A stretch of 64,000 nt of DNA, from contig CM056379.1 of assembly GCA_029718625.1 (NCBI GenBank), positions 54,085,579 to 54,149,578 on the forward strand. Direction: 5' to 3'. The DNA is from Synaphobranchus kaupii (lineage: Eukaryota > Chordata > Actinopteri > Anguilliformes > Synaphobranchidae). Each line of letters begins with the position of its first letter. Positions within the stretch are counted from its first letter, which is position 1. A program made the position numbers and the translations under genes. The notes beneath the pieces are model-generated. The model had not been told where the DNA came from. It saw only the letters and a program-made list of their open reading frames with translations, and did not search any database. Shown here in pieces: positions 44,660-53,995 of the stretch.

Positions 44660-45617
44660 TCAGTATTTCAGAAGAAACTGGTTGGGCACACTGGTGGTAC
44701 AGTCCGCTGTGTAAAAAGTGAACAATACAGGTGAGCTAATGCAACCCTGAGGTGCATCAACACTGGTCCTGATGGGAGAGGAAAGTGCATTATTTACCTT
44801 TACAAGCTGAATTCTGTCAGTGAGAAAAGTATGGTAAAAATGGATGACATATGGGTTGACCTGTAACTGAATCATTTTGGAAAGGAGTAAGTCCGGCTGA
44901 ATAGTATTGAATGCAGATGAAAAATCTAGGAAGAGTCCTCTGGCATATGATTTCGGTTTGTCGAGGTGTTTGGAGATGAGATGTACAAGTGTGACAACTG
45001 CATCCTCCGTGCTGCGACCTTGCTTGTAAGCTAATTGAAAGGGATCCTGTGAATTGCATATGGCTTTGTTGAGATGATGGACCATAATTTTTTCCAGTGA
45101 TTTCATGATAACAGATGTAAGTGCTATTGGCCAATAATCATTGTATTCTTTAGGATTTTGTTTTTTGGAGAGAGATTTTATATGGGCCGTCAACCAAGCT
45201 TGTGGAGTGGTATGAGGATTATAACCAAGCTTGTGGAGTGGTATGAGGATTATAACCAAGCTTGTGGAGTGGTATGAGGATTATAACCAAGCTTGTGGAG
45301 TGGTATGAGGATTATAACCAAGCTTGTGGAGTGGTATGAGGATTATCAATGATCTGCTGGAGGATAGGTTGCCAGACGGGGGCCAATTCAGTGGCAAAAG
45401 ATTTTAAGACAAAGGGGCTGATCAGGTCGGGGCCAAGAGCTTTCCTAGGGTTGAGACGCTGGAGAGTGCGTCTAACTTCATCCTCAGTGATAATAATCCT
45501 ATCCTCACTAGAGAGCGGAATAGAATTAAGTAGATCTAAACATTTATTCGAATCATTATTGACTGACTCAAAGATAGAGTCAGATAGCCAGCTGCACACA
45601 GAAGTTAATATTGTCAC
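44660..45617 (-). pseudogene. LINE reverse transcriptase, broken by a tandem expansion
   Basis: The amino-side frame (45617-45312) includes EDEVRRTLQRLNPRKALGPD and ends NPHTTPQAWL. The second frame (45259-44660) continues TAHIKSLSKKQNPKEYNDYW, then IALTSVIMKSLEK, the RGLFLDFSSAFNTI motif (first catalytic Asp) and APQGCISSPVLF (motif B). Between them, four extra copies of a 31-bp unit add 124 bases and shift the frame by one. Without them the protein would read straight through AWLTAHIKS. RT activity would copy the element RNA at the nicked target, but this copy is dead. Confidence 0.87.
45192..45346 (-). repeat. Minisatellite: five copies of a 31-bp unit inside the LINE ORF
   Basis: The unit begins AACCAAGCTTGTGGAGTGG and continues TATGAGGATTAT. 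The five copies are essentially identical, so the expansion is recent relative to the divergence of the LINE. One unit is the original coding sequence (NPHTTPQAW on the minus strand). Confidence 0.95.
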
Positions 45618-45673
45618 TAGTTACAGTGGTGGTTTCACCTCGGGAGCTACTGTGAAACGTGTCCCAGACTGTA

Positions 45674-46369
45674 CTATATAGTCGAAGCAGGCTCCAAGCT
45701 TTTCCTTATTTCCCTCTCCTCTGGCTTGCTACTCTTTAGTTTAGTTTTATAAGTAGGGATCAAGTACACAATGTTATGGTCAGAATTTGCTATAGGAGGT
45801 CTAATTCTAGATTCATAGGCCATTTTAACGTTCACATAGCATTTATCAAGGATCTTATCTTTCCTAGTGGGGTTTTTTACATACTGACAGAAGCCAGGCA
45901 AGGTACTGTCCAAATAACAGTGATTTAGTCCTCCAGGACTATAGCTGGTGCGTCGGGGTATCTCTGCTGTAGTTTATGTACACAGTCCGCGATGGTGGCG
46001 GCCGCTTGGGCAGCTTTGCTGCTGGGTGGAACATACACCACACACAGCAGGACACTTCCAAAATCCCGAGGTAAATAAAAAGGTCTCAAACTCAGGCAAA
46101 GCATCTCCACATTCGGATCGCAGATTGTTTCTCTTACGGTGAACTGACAGCACCAGATTGTTTATATATACGCACAGATCCCCCCCTCCTTTGCATTTTC
46201 CCGAGTTAGTGTCTCTGTTGGCACGCACAAGAGTAAATCCACTAATCTCGAAAAGGGAGTCGGGCGTGTCTGGTCGGAGCCAGTTCTCAGTAAAACATAG
46301 TAGCGATGCCTCACGGAATTCGGAACAGTACCTTGCATAGGCTTGAATCTCATCCACCTTGTTGTTCAA
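45674..46369 (-). pseudogene. LINE apurinic/apyrimidinic endonuclease domain
   Basis: The segments, in order, are NNKVDEIQAYARYCSEFREA and CFTENWLRPDTPDSLFEISG (endonuclease motif around E), then GGDLCVYINN. After a frame change come LRPFYLPRDFGSVLL and VYVPPSSKAAQAA (46110-45925). A further change leads to PPIANSDHNIVYLIP (45790-45750), whose Ser-Asp-His is the conserved catalytic signature. At least two frameshifts separate the parts. The domain would nick target DNA to prime reverse transcription. Confidence 0.85.
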
Positions 46370-46857
46370 GGAGCGTAGTTTACTGAGGATAATAGATGGG
46401 AGCGGCGGTCTGGTGTACCTTCGCCGCAGGCGGTTGCGAATCCCACCTCTCCTCCCCCGTTTCTTACGCGCGACTGGCCTTCTCAGCTCGGGTAATCGGT
46501 GGTAATCGATGGTTTTTGTTCCCTGGGGTCGATGGGCATCGTACCTCCAACAGGAACTCCCGGCTGTAGGAGTCGATTACACCTGTCCATGTCGGCGTTC
46601 AGGTGTGTTGTTGTTTATGTGTAGGCTGGAGACCATATCTCCACAAGGGTGCCGATCCCCACCAAAATCACTGTAATCCACGGATAGTTAATTTTACACA
46701 CCACAGACAGTCATCATAACAGACGATGACAAAGTCCAACAAACAGTAAAACAAAGTTACAACAAGACTTGAACAGAGTAGCCAGGACGCGGTTTGCAGC
46801 CGAGCAGCGCACCGGAAGTTATTAGTCTCCTATCTTGGGTTCACTCCTCAGTTCCAC

Positions 46858-47868
46858 TTAAAGCACAACTGGACTTTGGTAGAACTTTGGGTTGTGTAGT
46901 TACCTGGCTATGATATGAGTCCAAATGGTGGCAAAATATGTTCGTTAGTTGCTCCGTGCTCCCCTGGGGTGATAATTAAGAATACGGTTTTTGTCACTCT
47001 CCATTCACTTCTACGGGGAAGCTAAAACGGTCTCAAAATGACACTTCTAGGACATACAGTGCATCCGGAAAGTATTATTTCTCCGGACTCATTTTCCTAT
47101 AGAACTCTATGGGGAAAAAAGTCAGGAGAAACAACCCTTAAAGTGATCCATCCACATCTACTCCATATCTGGCAACAGAGTGATGGTTTGGGGCTCGTTT
47201 GATAGCTCAGACCCTTGATAACTTACAGCCATTTAGCCAGCCATGTGTTCCATACTGTACCAGTGTAATTTACAGCTGAATCTAGTCTCACCCCCCAATT
47301 TCCATAGAGATCCATTCAAATGCAGAGAGGTTATAGTATCGCTTGCAACAGTACCTGAAAATAAGATATCGACAGTTTTTTGATGTTAATGGTCACAGAC
47401 TTCAGGAAGTAACAGCATGTAAAGGATATGCGACCAAATATGAAATATGATACTTTAAAAATACGTTAAAGCAAAGGGTATGAATACTTATGTAAATGAG
47501 AAATTTTAGTATTTTATTTTTAATAAATTTGCAAAAATCTCAAAAAAACTTTTTTCACATTGTCATTATGGGGTGTTTTGTGTAGAATTTTGAGGGAAAA
47601 AATGAATTTAATCAATTTTGGAATAAGGCTGTAACAGAACAAAATGTGGAAAAAGTGAAGCGCTGTGAATACTTTCCGGATGCACTGTATATGATCGCGA
47701 ACAAAGCGGATTCTGTCAATACAAAAAATAACCAGTCCTCGTACGTATTTTTTTTTGTGTAATTAGAATTATTTATAAAGTTCTATTTTCTTCAATGTTG
47801 TTAGCAAGCTACCAGAAAATACTACCAAAATGTTGCCAGGTCAGACCATAGATACGTGGTCTTCTGTA
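46858..47868 (+). repeat. Repeat X, copy B (interrupted by a Tc1-type element)
   Basis: It is the reverse complement of copy A at 25012-26215. It contains the intact AGTTCTAC target site (as GTAGAACT near 46880), where copy A has its hAT insertion. Its own TA at about 47055 holds the 631-bp insertion. It abuts the end of the Gypsy 3' LTR at 46858. Confidence 0.7.
47057..47687. mobile_element. Non-autonomous Tc1/mariner-type element (GCATCCGGAAAGTATT ends)
   Basis: CAGTGCATCCGGAAAGTATT at the left and AATACTTTCCGGATGCACTG at the right are exact inverses between TA dinucleotides (47055-47056 and 47688-47689). The right arm includes CATTGTCATTATGGGGTGTT, familiar from an abundant fish Tc1 family. 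The left arm is replaced shortly after the terminus by the module shared with 60518-61493. Copy A of repeat X shows the empty TA site. There is no transposase. Confidence 0.88.
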
Positions 47869-50800
47869 GTGTTTTATGAGTATATTATGAAGTGTATTAT
47901 GTGTATTATTACACAGAGGAAAGATTCACATATAGGATAAAAACAAATTAAAGACTGTCACACACCGTGACACACCCCTGGGAGGGAAATGTGGCAGTTC
48001 CGGGCTTGCACTGTCTACATTGCCAAATGGAGGGAGAGACAGAACGCACCCATACAGACACGAATATAAATAAAGACACCTTCACCTCACAGGTTCCGGA
48101 CAAAAAACAATGAACTAAAACAAAAAAAAGTGATAACCTTTCGGCTAGTTTCTCCTCCGCTTTTCAGAGGCGGTTTCTTTTTCTTTGTCTTCTGACACGG
48201 ACAGATGGACTTCACCCCCAGACTCACTCTCTCTCGGCATGTGCTCCCGGTCTCGGCCCCGTACTGTGGAGACGAGCACACTTTAAGCACCAGGGCTAAT
48301 TAGTTAACACAACCCAGGTGCGTGTGCACTCTCCACCAGTGGGCATGGCTGAGATAAATAAAATGCTTTTGGTTTTTGTATTAGTTTTCATTTCATTATC
48401 GCCAAAGGATGACATTTATTTTAGGATACATGGTTGCCTCTTTAAAATGATCCAGGGCATTTTTATTAAATGTCATAATCTGAATAAAAGCCAGAACCAT
48501 GACTTTTGTTAAGTAAATGAGGACACCATTGAAAATTAGATTCAAAAATATTTGCACTGCACTGTGGGAGAAGAGACGGAGCAAGGGCAAGAGGAGTACA
48601 GACACTGAGGTGAAGCTATAGTACAATGTGTCGATCATGTCCCCTCATAACACCCACTCAACGCCACAGTTATGTTTTGGCAAAGTTATGATTGGCGTTT
48701 AACCTGGTAGGCCAATTTGTTTGGATTTCTCAGTGGCAGAGTTACTGATATTGCCATAATCCTTACTTTTGCCTGCCAGGAGTATCTCTCCATAAGCCCC
48801 AGGGTCTGATAGATTAGTGGGATATTGCAAGATAGATCCCCCCTCCACAACTAAGAAATAAAGTTGGTATAATTACACAGCTCCAGTTGGCTCTTTTGAA
48901 TAAAATGGTTTTATTTAATTGAAAGTGCAGTGTGCATACAGGGCACATCACAAGAATGTAGTTTGCAGAGGAGTCACGTACCATGGAATTTCATTAAGGG
49001 CCCTGCCCAGAGAAACCTCCGGTAGTATCAAGAAAAAGGCTTATGGGGAAATATAACTTCATAACCTCCACAACCTCATTAAATGTCTCTTTTTTAAAGG
49101 TCGTGGCGAGGACAGCATTAATTGATGGGTCTGGGGTTTGATAGCTGAGAACCCCCCACCCCACGCACAGAGTGCCATGGAGCTCACGCTCACAGCGACA
49201 GTTTGCTCACGGCCTTCATCTCATCATCCGTTTTTGTAGCTAATCCAGTTTAGTTAACTTCCATACCAAACAACAGTATTTTTTGGAAGGAGTGGAAGTA
49301 CATTCTCTAAGCTCAGGCGTAATCCGATTAAATCCTTTACCTATTTTCTTTCACCTCGGAGATTGTGTTTGTACAATGACATGTTTGAATGAATCCTCTG
49401 TGCACTCTGGAGTTTAATGTAGAAGAGATATTGCGGTTAGGAAGCACATTATGAGAAGGTTTGCAAACTAAATTGAAGTGTTACAATTGAGGAATTTTCG
49501 TTTAAATACATAGATGTATGGAGGGATGTGTGAAAACAGACTCCTCTGCATGATGTTCTCATTGTGCCTTGGCTAAATAATAAAATACAAAGTTATCAGG
49601 ATGGTTTTTTAATTATTTCAGTTTTAATGTATGTTTTCTAACTGGGCCAGACAGTTTTTGTGTGTGATGAAGAATATTTAATATATTTATAGAATATTCT
49701 GACATCTTGCTGACTTGCTGGGGGGGGGGGGGTGGGGGTGCTCCAACAAGAAAATACACTTCAGGTAACTCCAAAGCAGCTTGTACAGCAACGTTATATC
49801 TCCAGAGGTTTTACATGCATATAACCCAATCATTTTTCAAAAAATTACATTTCATCTTATTTTTGGTTGGAACTGTTCCCTATGGCACATCCAAACTGAG
49901 ACAGCTGTGCTCAAGGAAAGAATTACTGCCATGATGTGTGAATTGATTCTTCTGTTCATAATTTTTAATAAATGTTAAACAATTTATCTGTTCATATGTA
50001 CATCCTCTGGAAAAAATAATGTTGCTGTATAAGTTGCTTTGGAGTTACTTGAAATGTTCCCCTTAAAAACTGGGAAACAGATGCTCATTCGCAGCAGTAT
50101 GGGCATTACTTTTTTATTTTGTGATTACTCCTTCCCCGAAAAGTGTACTTGCTGTCAACTACCCATAGTGAAAGGATTTATGTGAAGCTATTTCATTCAT
50201 TTGGAATTTCTGTGGATTTAGCTGAGAAATAACATTGCCCCAACACACCTGAAAGGTTGGCAACAGAAAAAGTGAATCCACATAACATTAATACTATTTT
50301 TGATATCATGCTCTTCTGTGAAATCTTTGGGCCTCAGTAGTCTATTTCATTATGGTAAACTCACTAACCAGTATTGATCCATGATTACACACTAACTAAC
50401 TGGTAGGGATGGGTCTTACAATGAATTTTCTCATAATGGGAAGTGCCAGGGTGGTCTTTGCTCAAAGCAGACTGAGGGAACAGCAAATGCATTCTAATAG
50501 GACTGCAGTCATCTTAAGCCTGCTAAACCTGAATACACCATGCCAGTCAAGATTATTATCAAGGAGCCACAGTGAAAACTGGGGGAAAAGAGTCGATCTG
50601 GGGCAGTCTTCCCTCATCTCATTCCTTTTCATTTTTGAGCTGCAGCAGTACCTGCAGGCCTTCATTCAGCAGTTATGATTAACCATGATTTAGGCATTGA
50701 AGATAAAGGAAAAACAATAAATATTTGGAACACTGCTCTCTCCTATAGCAATGATGCCTGTGTGATACATATACATTATAGTATATAATATATCATAATT

Positions 50801-51025
50801 TCCCATCATCATCATAATTATCATCATCATTATTTCTTCTCTGCAGTTATTGATGGTTGCTGTTTCATTCTGCTTCTACCCTCTACAAGCTCAAACATTA
50901 TTACATTATTGACATTTTTTAAAAGTGGAGCAGGCAGTACACCCTCCTTTCATTTTATTTTTTGCTTTATCTAGGAAGAAAAGCTGAGAGGGTAACAGAT
51001 AGAGAAGGGATTACAGCTTTGCAGG
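47869..51025. other. Mostly unrecognised non-coding stretch
   Basis: At about 47960-48350 a block with GTGACACACCCC at one side and a TTTAAG-type signal on the minus strand may be an LTR remnant, but without firm ends. A 13-G run lies at 49720-49732 and a (CAT)n-like tract at about 50808-50835. The open frames (for example 48318-48512 and 50409-50678) show no domain. Confidence 0.35.
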
Positions 51026-51676
51026 TGCCAGGGTGGGAATCGAATCCTCACTCACATGAGGGGAATCGTGTGACGGGGATGGGTCGGCGGACCAGACGCG
51101 AGCAGGGGAATCTAAAAGTTAAACCACAGAAGTGGAGTAACCACCAGTCAAAGGGAGGGAGTATTAAATAAACTAACAGACAGAGAAAAATAACAAAACA
51201 AAGGGAAATAACTCCCGGTAAAGCCAACAAAAAACAACCCAGAAAAGAGGGCGAAACAGGCTTGAGACTCAAGCAGAAAAAGAAAGGAAAGACCTCTAGC
51301 TCGAGAATAAACAAACAAGCTCCACGAATAGGGAATATAAAAAGGTAAACAGAAGTTACTGCCATAAAGAGGAGAGATAGGCAAAAGAGGAAAGAACCAA
51401 GAAAAGAGCAAAATAAAAGGAAAGAAGGATCCTACGGATCTAATCCTAACCTTTTAAATTAAGGAGAAATGTAGTCCTCTGGCTATACTGTTTACCTGGC
51501 TTAACGTGGCAAAGTATGACACAAAAGCAAGGAGCAAAGACGGTGCAGGGCTTAAATAGCCGGCCAGCACCTGCAACTCATAATCCTGATGAACCTGGAA
51601 AGCGAAAGAAAAAAACAGGAGTGCCCTCTCTCGGAAACACCCACAGAAAGGCAGAGCAGGCAGTAAAACCATGACA
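51026..51676 (-). repeat. 3' LTR of the minus-strand Gypsy element
   Basis: On the minus strand it starts TGTCATGGTTTTACTGCC (51676). It shares CCGGTAAAGCCAACAAAAAA-type and ACAACCCAGAAAAGAGGGCG strings with the solo LTR at 14074-14843. The far end is about 51026 by alignment with that copy but lacks a clear duplication. It has a single copy of the unit that is duplicated in the 14-kb LTR. Confidence 0.7.
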
Positions 51677-51710
51677 GGAAGGCGAACCGTGACTGGGTTG
51701 ATTTTCCAGA

Positions 51711-52333
51711 CTATTTTAAACGGACATATGAATCGCGGGGTGAGCTTACGAGACCCAACCCACAATGGGAGGTCCCGTATAGAAAGCCACACCCGTTGAC
51801 CCACACGATTACGCAATGTGTTGTGAGCGTATTCCGCCCATGCCAGATGTCTACTCCATGAGGTAGGGTTCGCAGACGCCAGGCAACGGAGGGTGCTCTC
51901 CAAGGACTGGTTGGTGCATTCAGTCTGCCCATTAGTCTCAGGATGAAACCCGGATGAGAGACTAACAGATGCCCCTAGGAGCGAGCAAAAAGCTCACCAA
52001 AATTTGGAGACAAATTAGGGACCACGGTTCGAAACTATGTCCTGGGGAAGACCATGCACCCTGAAAACGTGATTGATTACCAGTCTCTGGGGCCAAAGGC
52101 AGTTTGGGCAGTGGAATGAAATGGGCCACTTTCGAGAACCGGTCCACTAATACCAGGATCAGAGTGTGCCCATCAGATGGTGGCAAACCGGTCACAAAAT
52201 CAAGAGCAATGTGGCTCCATGGTCGACTTGGAACGGGCAACGGATGTAAGAGTCCAGATGACGAGAGTTGAGACCCCTTATTCAGGGCACAGACTGAACA
52301 GGCCGAAACAAACTCTTGCACATCTTTTTCCAT
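51711..52333 (-). pseudogene. Gypsy integrase
   Basis: It begins with the zinc-binding tail ([14 protein letters not shown], a CxxC pair). The core follows with [15 protein letters not shown] (first catalytic Asp) and [18 protein letters not shown]. Frames then shift. [20 protein letters not shown] and WAEYAHNTL belong to the core end. They are joined directly to [12 protein letters not shown] and [12 protein letters not shown], so about 30 residues normally between them are deleted. Integrase would join the DNA copy to the chromosome. This copy has at least two frameshifts and the deletion. Confidence 0.88.
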
Positions 52334-52439
52334 ACCCGGCCACCAAAATCACCTAGCTAAGAATTCTTTGGTGCGGTGGACGCCCGGATGGCCCGCCAGA
52401 TGGGAGGAATGCCCCCATTGCAGTACCTTGGCCCATACA

Positions 52440-52655
52440 CTAGAGGGCAAATAGGCAATTAGAGGGTCCTCCACCCGGATCTGGCTCCAGTCGCTGGGCC
52501 CCTGGCACCAGAGTCTCTATGTTCCACGTGACTGGGGCCAGAATCCGAGCCGCGGGAACAATAGGCTCGGGAGGGCGTTCATCTTCGGACGGATCAAAGA
52601 TCTGGGAAAGCGCATCCGGTTTTAAGTTTTTAGAGCCTGGACGATATGTTAACAT
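52440..52655 (-). pseudogene. Gypsy RNase H-integrase linker
   Basis: MLTYRPGSKNLKPDALSQIF is the conserved segment after RNase H (YRPGSKN..ADALS). It is followed by an acidic Pro-rich linker. The frame is separate from RNase H because of a shift at about 52690. Confidence 0.8.
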
Positions 52656-52727
52656 AAAATTAAAACGTGAAAAGAACAGCGACCCGCGGGCTTGCCGCGA
52701 ATTGCGTCGTTTGGTGTCCTGAATATA

Positions 52728-53093
52728 TTATAGATTCTTATGATCAGTCCACATAGTGAAGGGATGCTCAGCCCCCTCGAGCCAATGTCGCCACTCTTCC
52801 AGCGCCAATTTCACCGCCAAGAGCTCCCGGTCCCCTACGTCATAATTCCTCTTGGCTGGTGTCAGGCGTCGCGGAAAATAGGCATATGGATGCATCTTTT
52901 GGTCTTGGGGTGAACGCTGGGACAATATAGCCCCTACTCCCAACTCAGAGGCATCAACCTCTACCACAAAGGGGAAGGAAGGGTTGGGAGTGATTAAGAT
53001 GGGCTCGGAGCTGAATCTTTTCTTCAACTCCGTGAAGGCTGCTTCAGCTTTCGGAGTCCATTGAAAATGCGAAGGTGCCGTTTTCTTAGTCAA
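52728..53093 (-). pseudogene. Gypsy RNase H and preceding connection domain
   Basis: It includes [20 protein letters not shown] (connection), then [17 protein letters not shown] with the catalytic Asp, [20 protein letters not shown] with the catalytic Glu region, and TMWTDHKNL with the next Asp. All the usual signature residues in this stretch are present, so the segment has decayed little. It would remove RNA from the RNA-DNA hybrid during replication. Confidence 0.9.
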
Positions 53094-53296
53094 TGCTGTG
53101 ATGGGAGCAACTACTGTGCTAAAAGCGCTGCACCTGTTTCACAGATACCGGGGTAGGCCAGTTCATGACCGCAAGACTTTTTCAGAGTCCATTTGGATCT
53201 TCCCTTCCGTCGCAATAAATCCCAAGAAGGGAACAGAGCCAGAATGAAAAGCATACTTCTAAGCCTTGACGTACAGCTGGACTTTAAGCAGCGCCT

Positions 53297-53668
53297 TTAA
53301 TACTTGCCGGTCGTGATCAATATGTTCAGAAAGATTAGCGGAAAAAATTTAAATGTCATCCAAATAGACAAATACGAATCTCTCCAACATCTCCCTGAGC
53401 ACGTCATTAACATCCCATCTGTCTTCCAGGTGCTAGTGAGCCCGAACGGTATGACCAGGTACTCATAGTGCCCGCTATGAGTATTAAAGGCTGTTTTCCA
53501 CTCATCTCCCTCGCGTATCCGCACTAAATTATAAGCGTTGCGGAGGTCGAGTTTGGAAAACACCGATGCCCCCTGGAGACATTCACATGTGGAAGTCATT
53601 AGTGGTAGTGGGTAACGGTTTTTTACCGTAATGTTATTTAACCCTCGATGATCAATACAGGGTCTCAA
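53297..53668 (-). pseudogene. Gypsy reverse transcriptase, frameshifted
   Basis: [20 protein letters not shown], then [20 protein letters not shown] (first catalytic Asp), then [20 protein letters not shown]. Soon after, the frame shifts. The YLDD box is encoded in another frame as FVYLDDI at about 53372-53352, directly followed by a stop. Upstream, a [16 protein letters not shown] segment lies at about 53740-53690. Confidence 0.9.
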
Positions 53669-53756
53669 CCCCCTGTCTTTCTTTTCTACAAAAAAGAAAC
53701 CCGCGCAGCCGGTGAGGTAGAGGGCCCGATGAAGCCATTAGCCAGAGCCTCCTCAA

Positions 53757-53783
53757 GGCAGAGCAGGCAGTAAAACTATGACA
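53757..53783 (-). repeat. 27-bp copy of the LTR start lying inside the RT coding region
   Basis: On the minus strand TGTCATAGTTTTACTGCC, continuing TGCTCTGCC, repeats the first 27 bases of the element's own LTR (51676-51650) with one difference. It sits between the codons for SRAMED (about 53805-53788) and those for EALANGFI (about 53754-53730), where only a few codons are expected. Confidence 0.75.
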
Positions 53784-53927
53784 AATCTTCCATGGCTCGA
53801 GAGTCACATGGCTGTCATGGGCTACAGACTGCATCACGTCTTGATATATATTTTTTTAATAATAAATTAATTTATATATATTTGCCTTTGGTGTACATAA
53901 GTAAAGAAGTATAAGAGCAGTGTTGCT

Positions 53928-53995
53928 GAAATTCAAACCCTATTGCTTTCATGACCAGGGTTTTATGCCCTAGCCTCTTCTCTACCACCATCATA
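53928..53995 (-). repeat. tRNA-derived SINE head, degenerate
   Basis: On the minus strand TGGTGGTAGAG resembles an A box. A six-pair stem CTAGGG/CCCTGG encloses the seven-base loop CATAAAA, and GGGTTTGAATTTC resembles a B box. Together these imitate a tRNA D arm, anticodon arm and T arm. No acceptor stem is present, so it is not a tRNA gene. The following body to about 53880 is unrecognised. Confidence 0.5.

Larger units (their letters stand above)
43801..46820 (-). mobile_element. Rex1/CR1-like LINE inserted in the Gypsy 3' LTR
   Basis: It is transcribed right to left. The 5' end is near AACTTCCGGTGCGCTGCTC (46820) and the 3' end carries AATAAAGTTGTATCGTATCG (43820-43801), an AATAAA signal and a short tail repeat. 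The single ORF encodes an AP endonuclease followed by reverse transcriptase. At about 3.0 kb it is close to a full-length element of this kind. Imperfect flanks TCTCTGCACTT (left) and TCTCCTATCTT (right) may be its target duplication. The LTR sequence resumes correctly after it, which proves it is younger than the Gypsy element. Confidence 0.85.
33741..46858 (+). mobile_element. Decayed Gypsy LTR retrotransposon, interrupted by several insertions
   Basis: The reading order on the plus strand is 5' LTR (about 33745-34015), gag start (34033), a 6.1-kb insertion (34223-40338), remaining gag-protease-RT-integrase debris (40339-42480), a zone of small insertions (42490-43540) and a 3' LTR (43546-43800, resuming at about 46826-46858 after a LINE). 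The two LTRs share TTTTGATTCCTGTGT, TTCTTCACCATTTATCC and the terminal CTCAGTTC-type string. Removing the inserts gives an element of roughly 3-4 kb, so large internal deletions have also occurred. It is dead: every domain has stops or frameshifts. Confidence 0.8.
51690..53840 (-). mobile_element. Gypsy LTR retrotransposon internal region, 5' part missing
   Basis: It reads from high to low coordinates: reverse transcriptase, RNase H, integrase, then the 3' LTR. The 5' LTR, gag and protease are absent. Recognisable coding begins at about 53800, with SRAMED and [13 protein letters not shown] just before RT motif 1. The order RT-RNaseH-IN defines Ty3/Gypsy. Confidence 0.9.

Noticed and set aside
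45192..45346. Regular 31-bp repeats suggesting a CRISPR-like array
   Set aside because: Units are head-to-tail with no spacers and lie within a LINE coding frame in a vertebrate genome. It is a minisatellite.
51026..51060. tRNA-like B box (GAATCGAATCC)
   Set aside because: No A box or arm pairing upstream. The stretch aligns with the end of an LTR.
53928..53995. Candidate tRNA gene
   Set aside because: A- and B-box-like parts are present but there is no acceptor stem, and the B box is degenerate. Treated as a SINE remnant.
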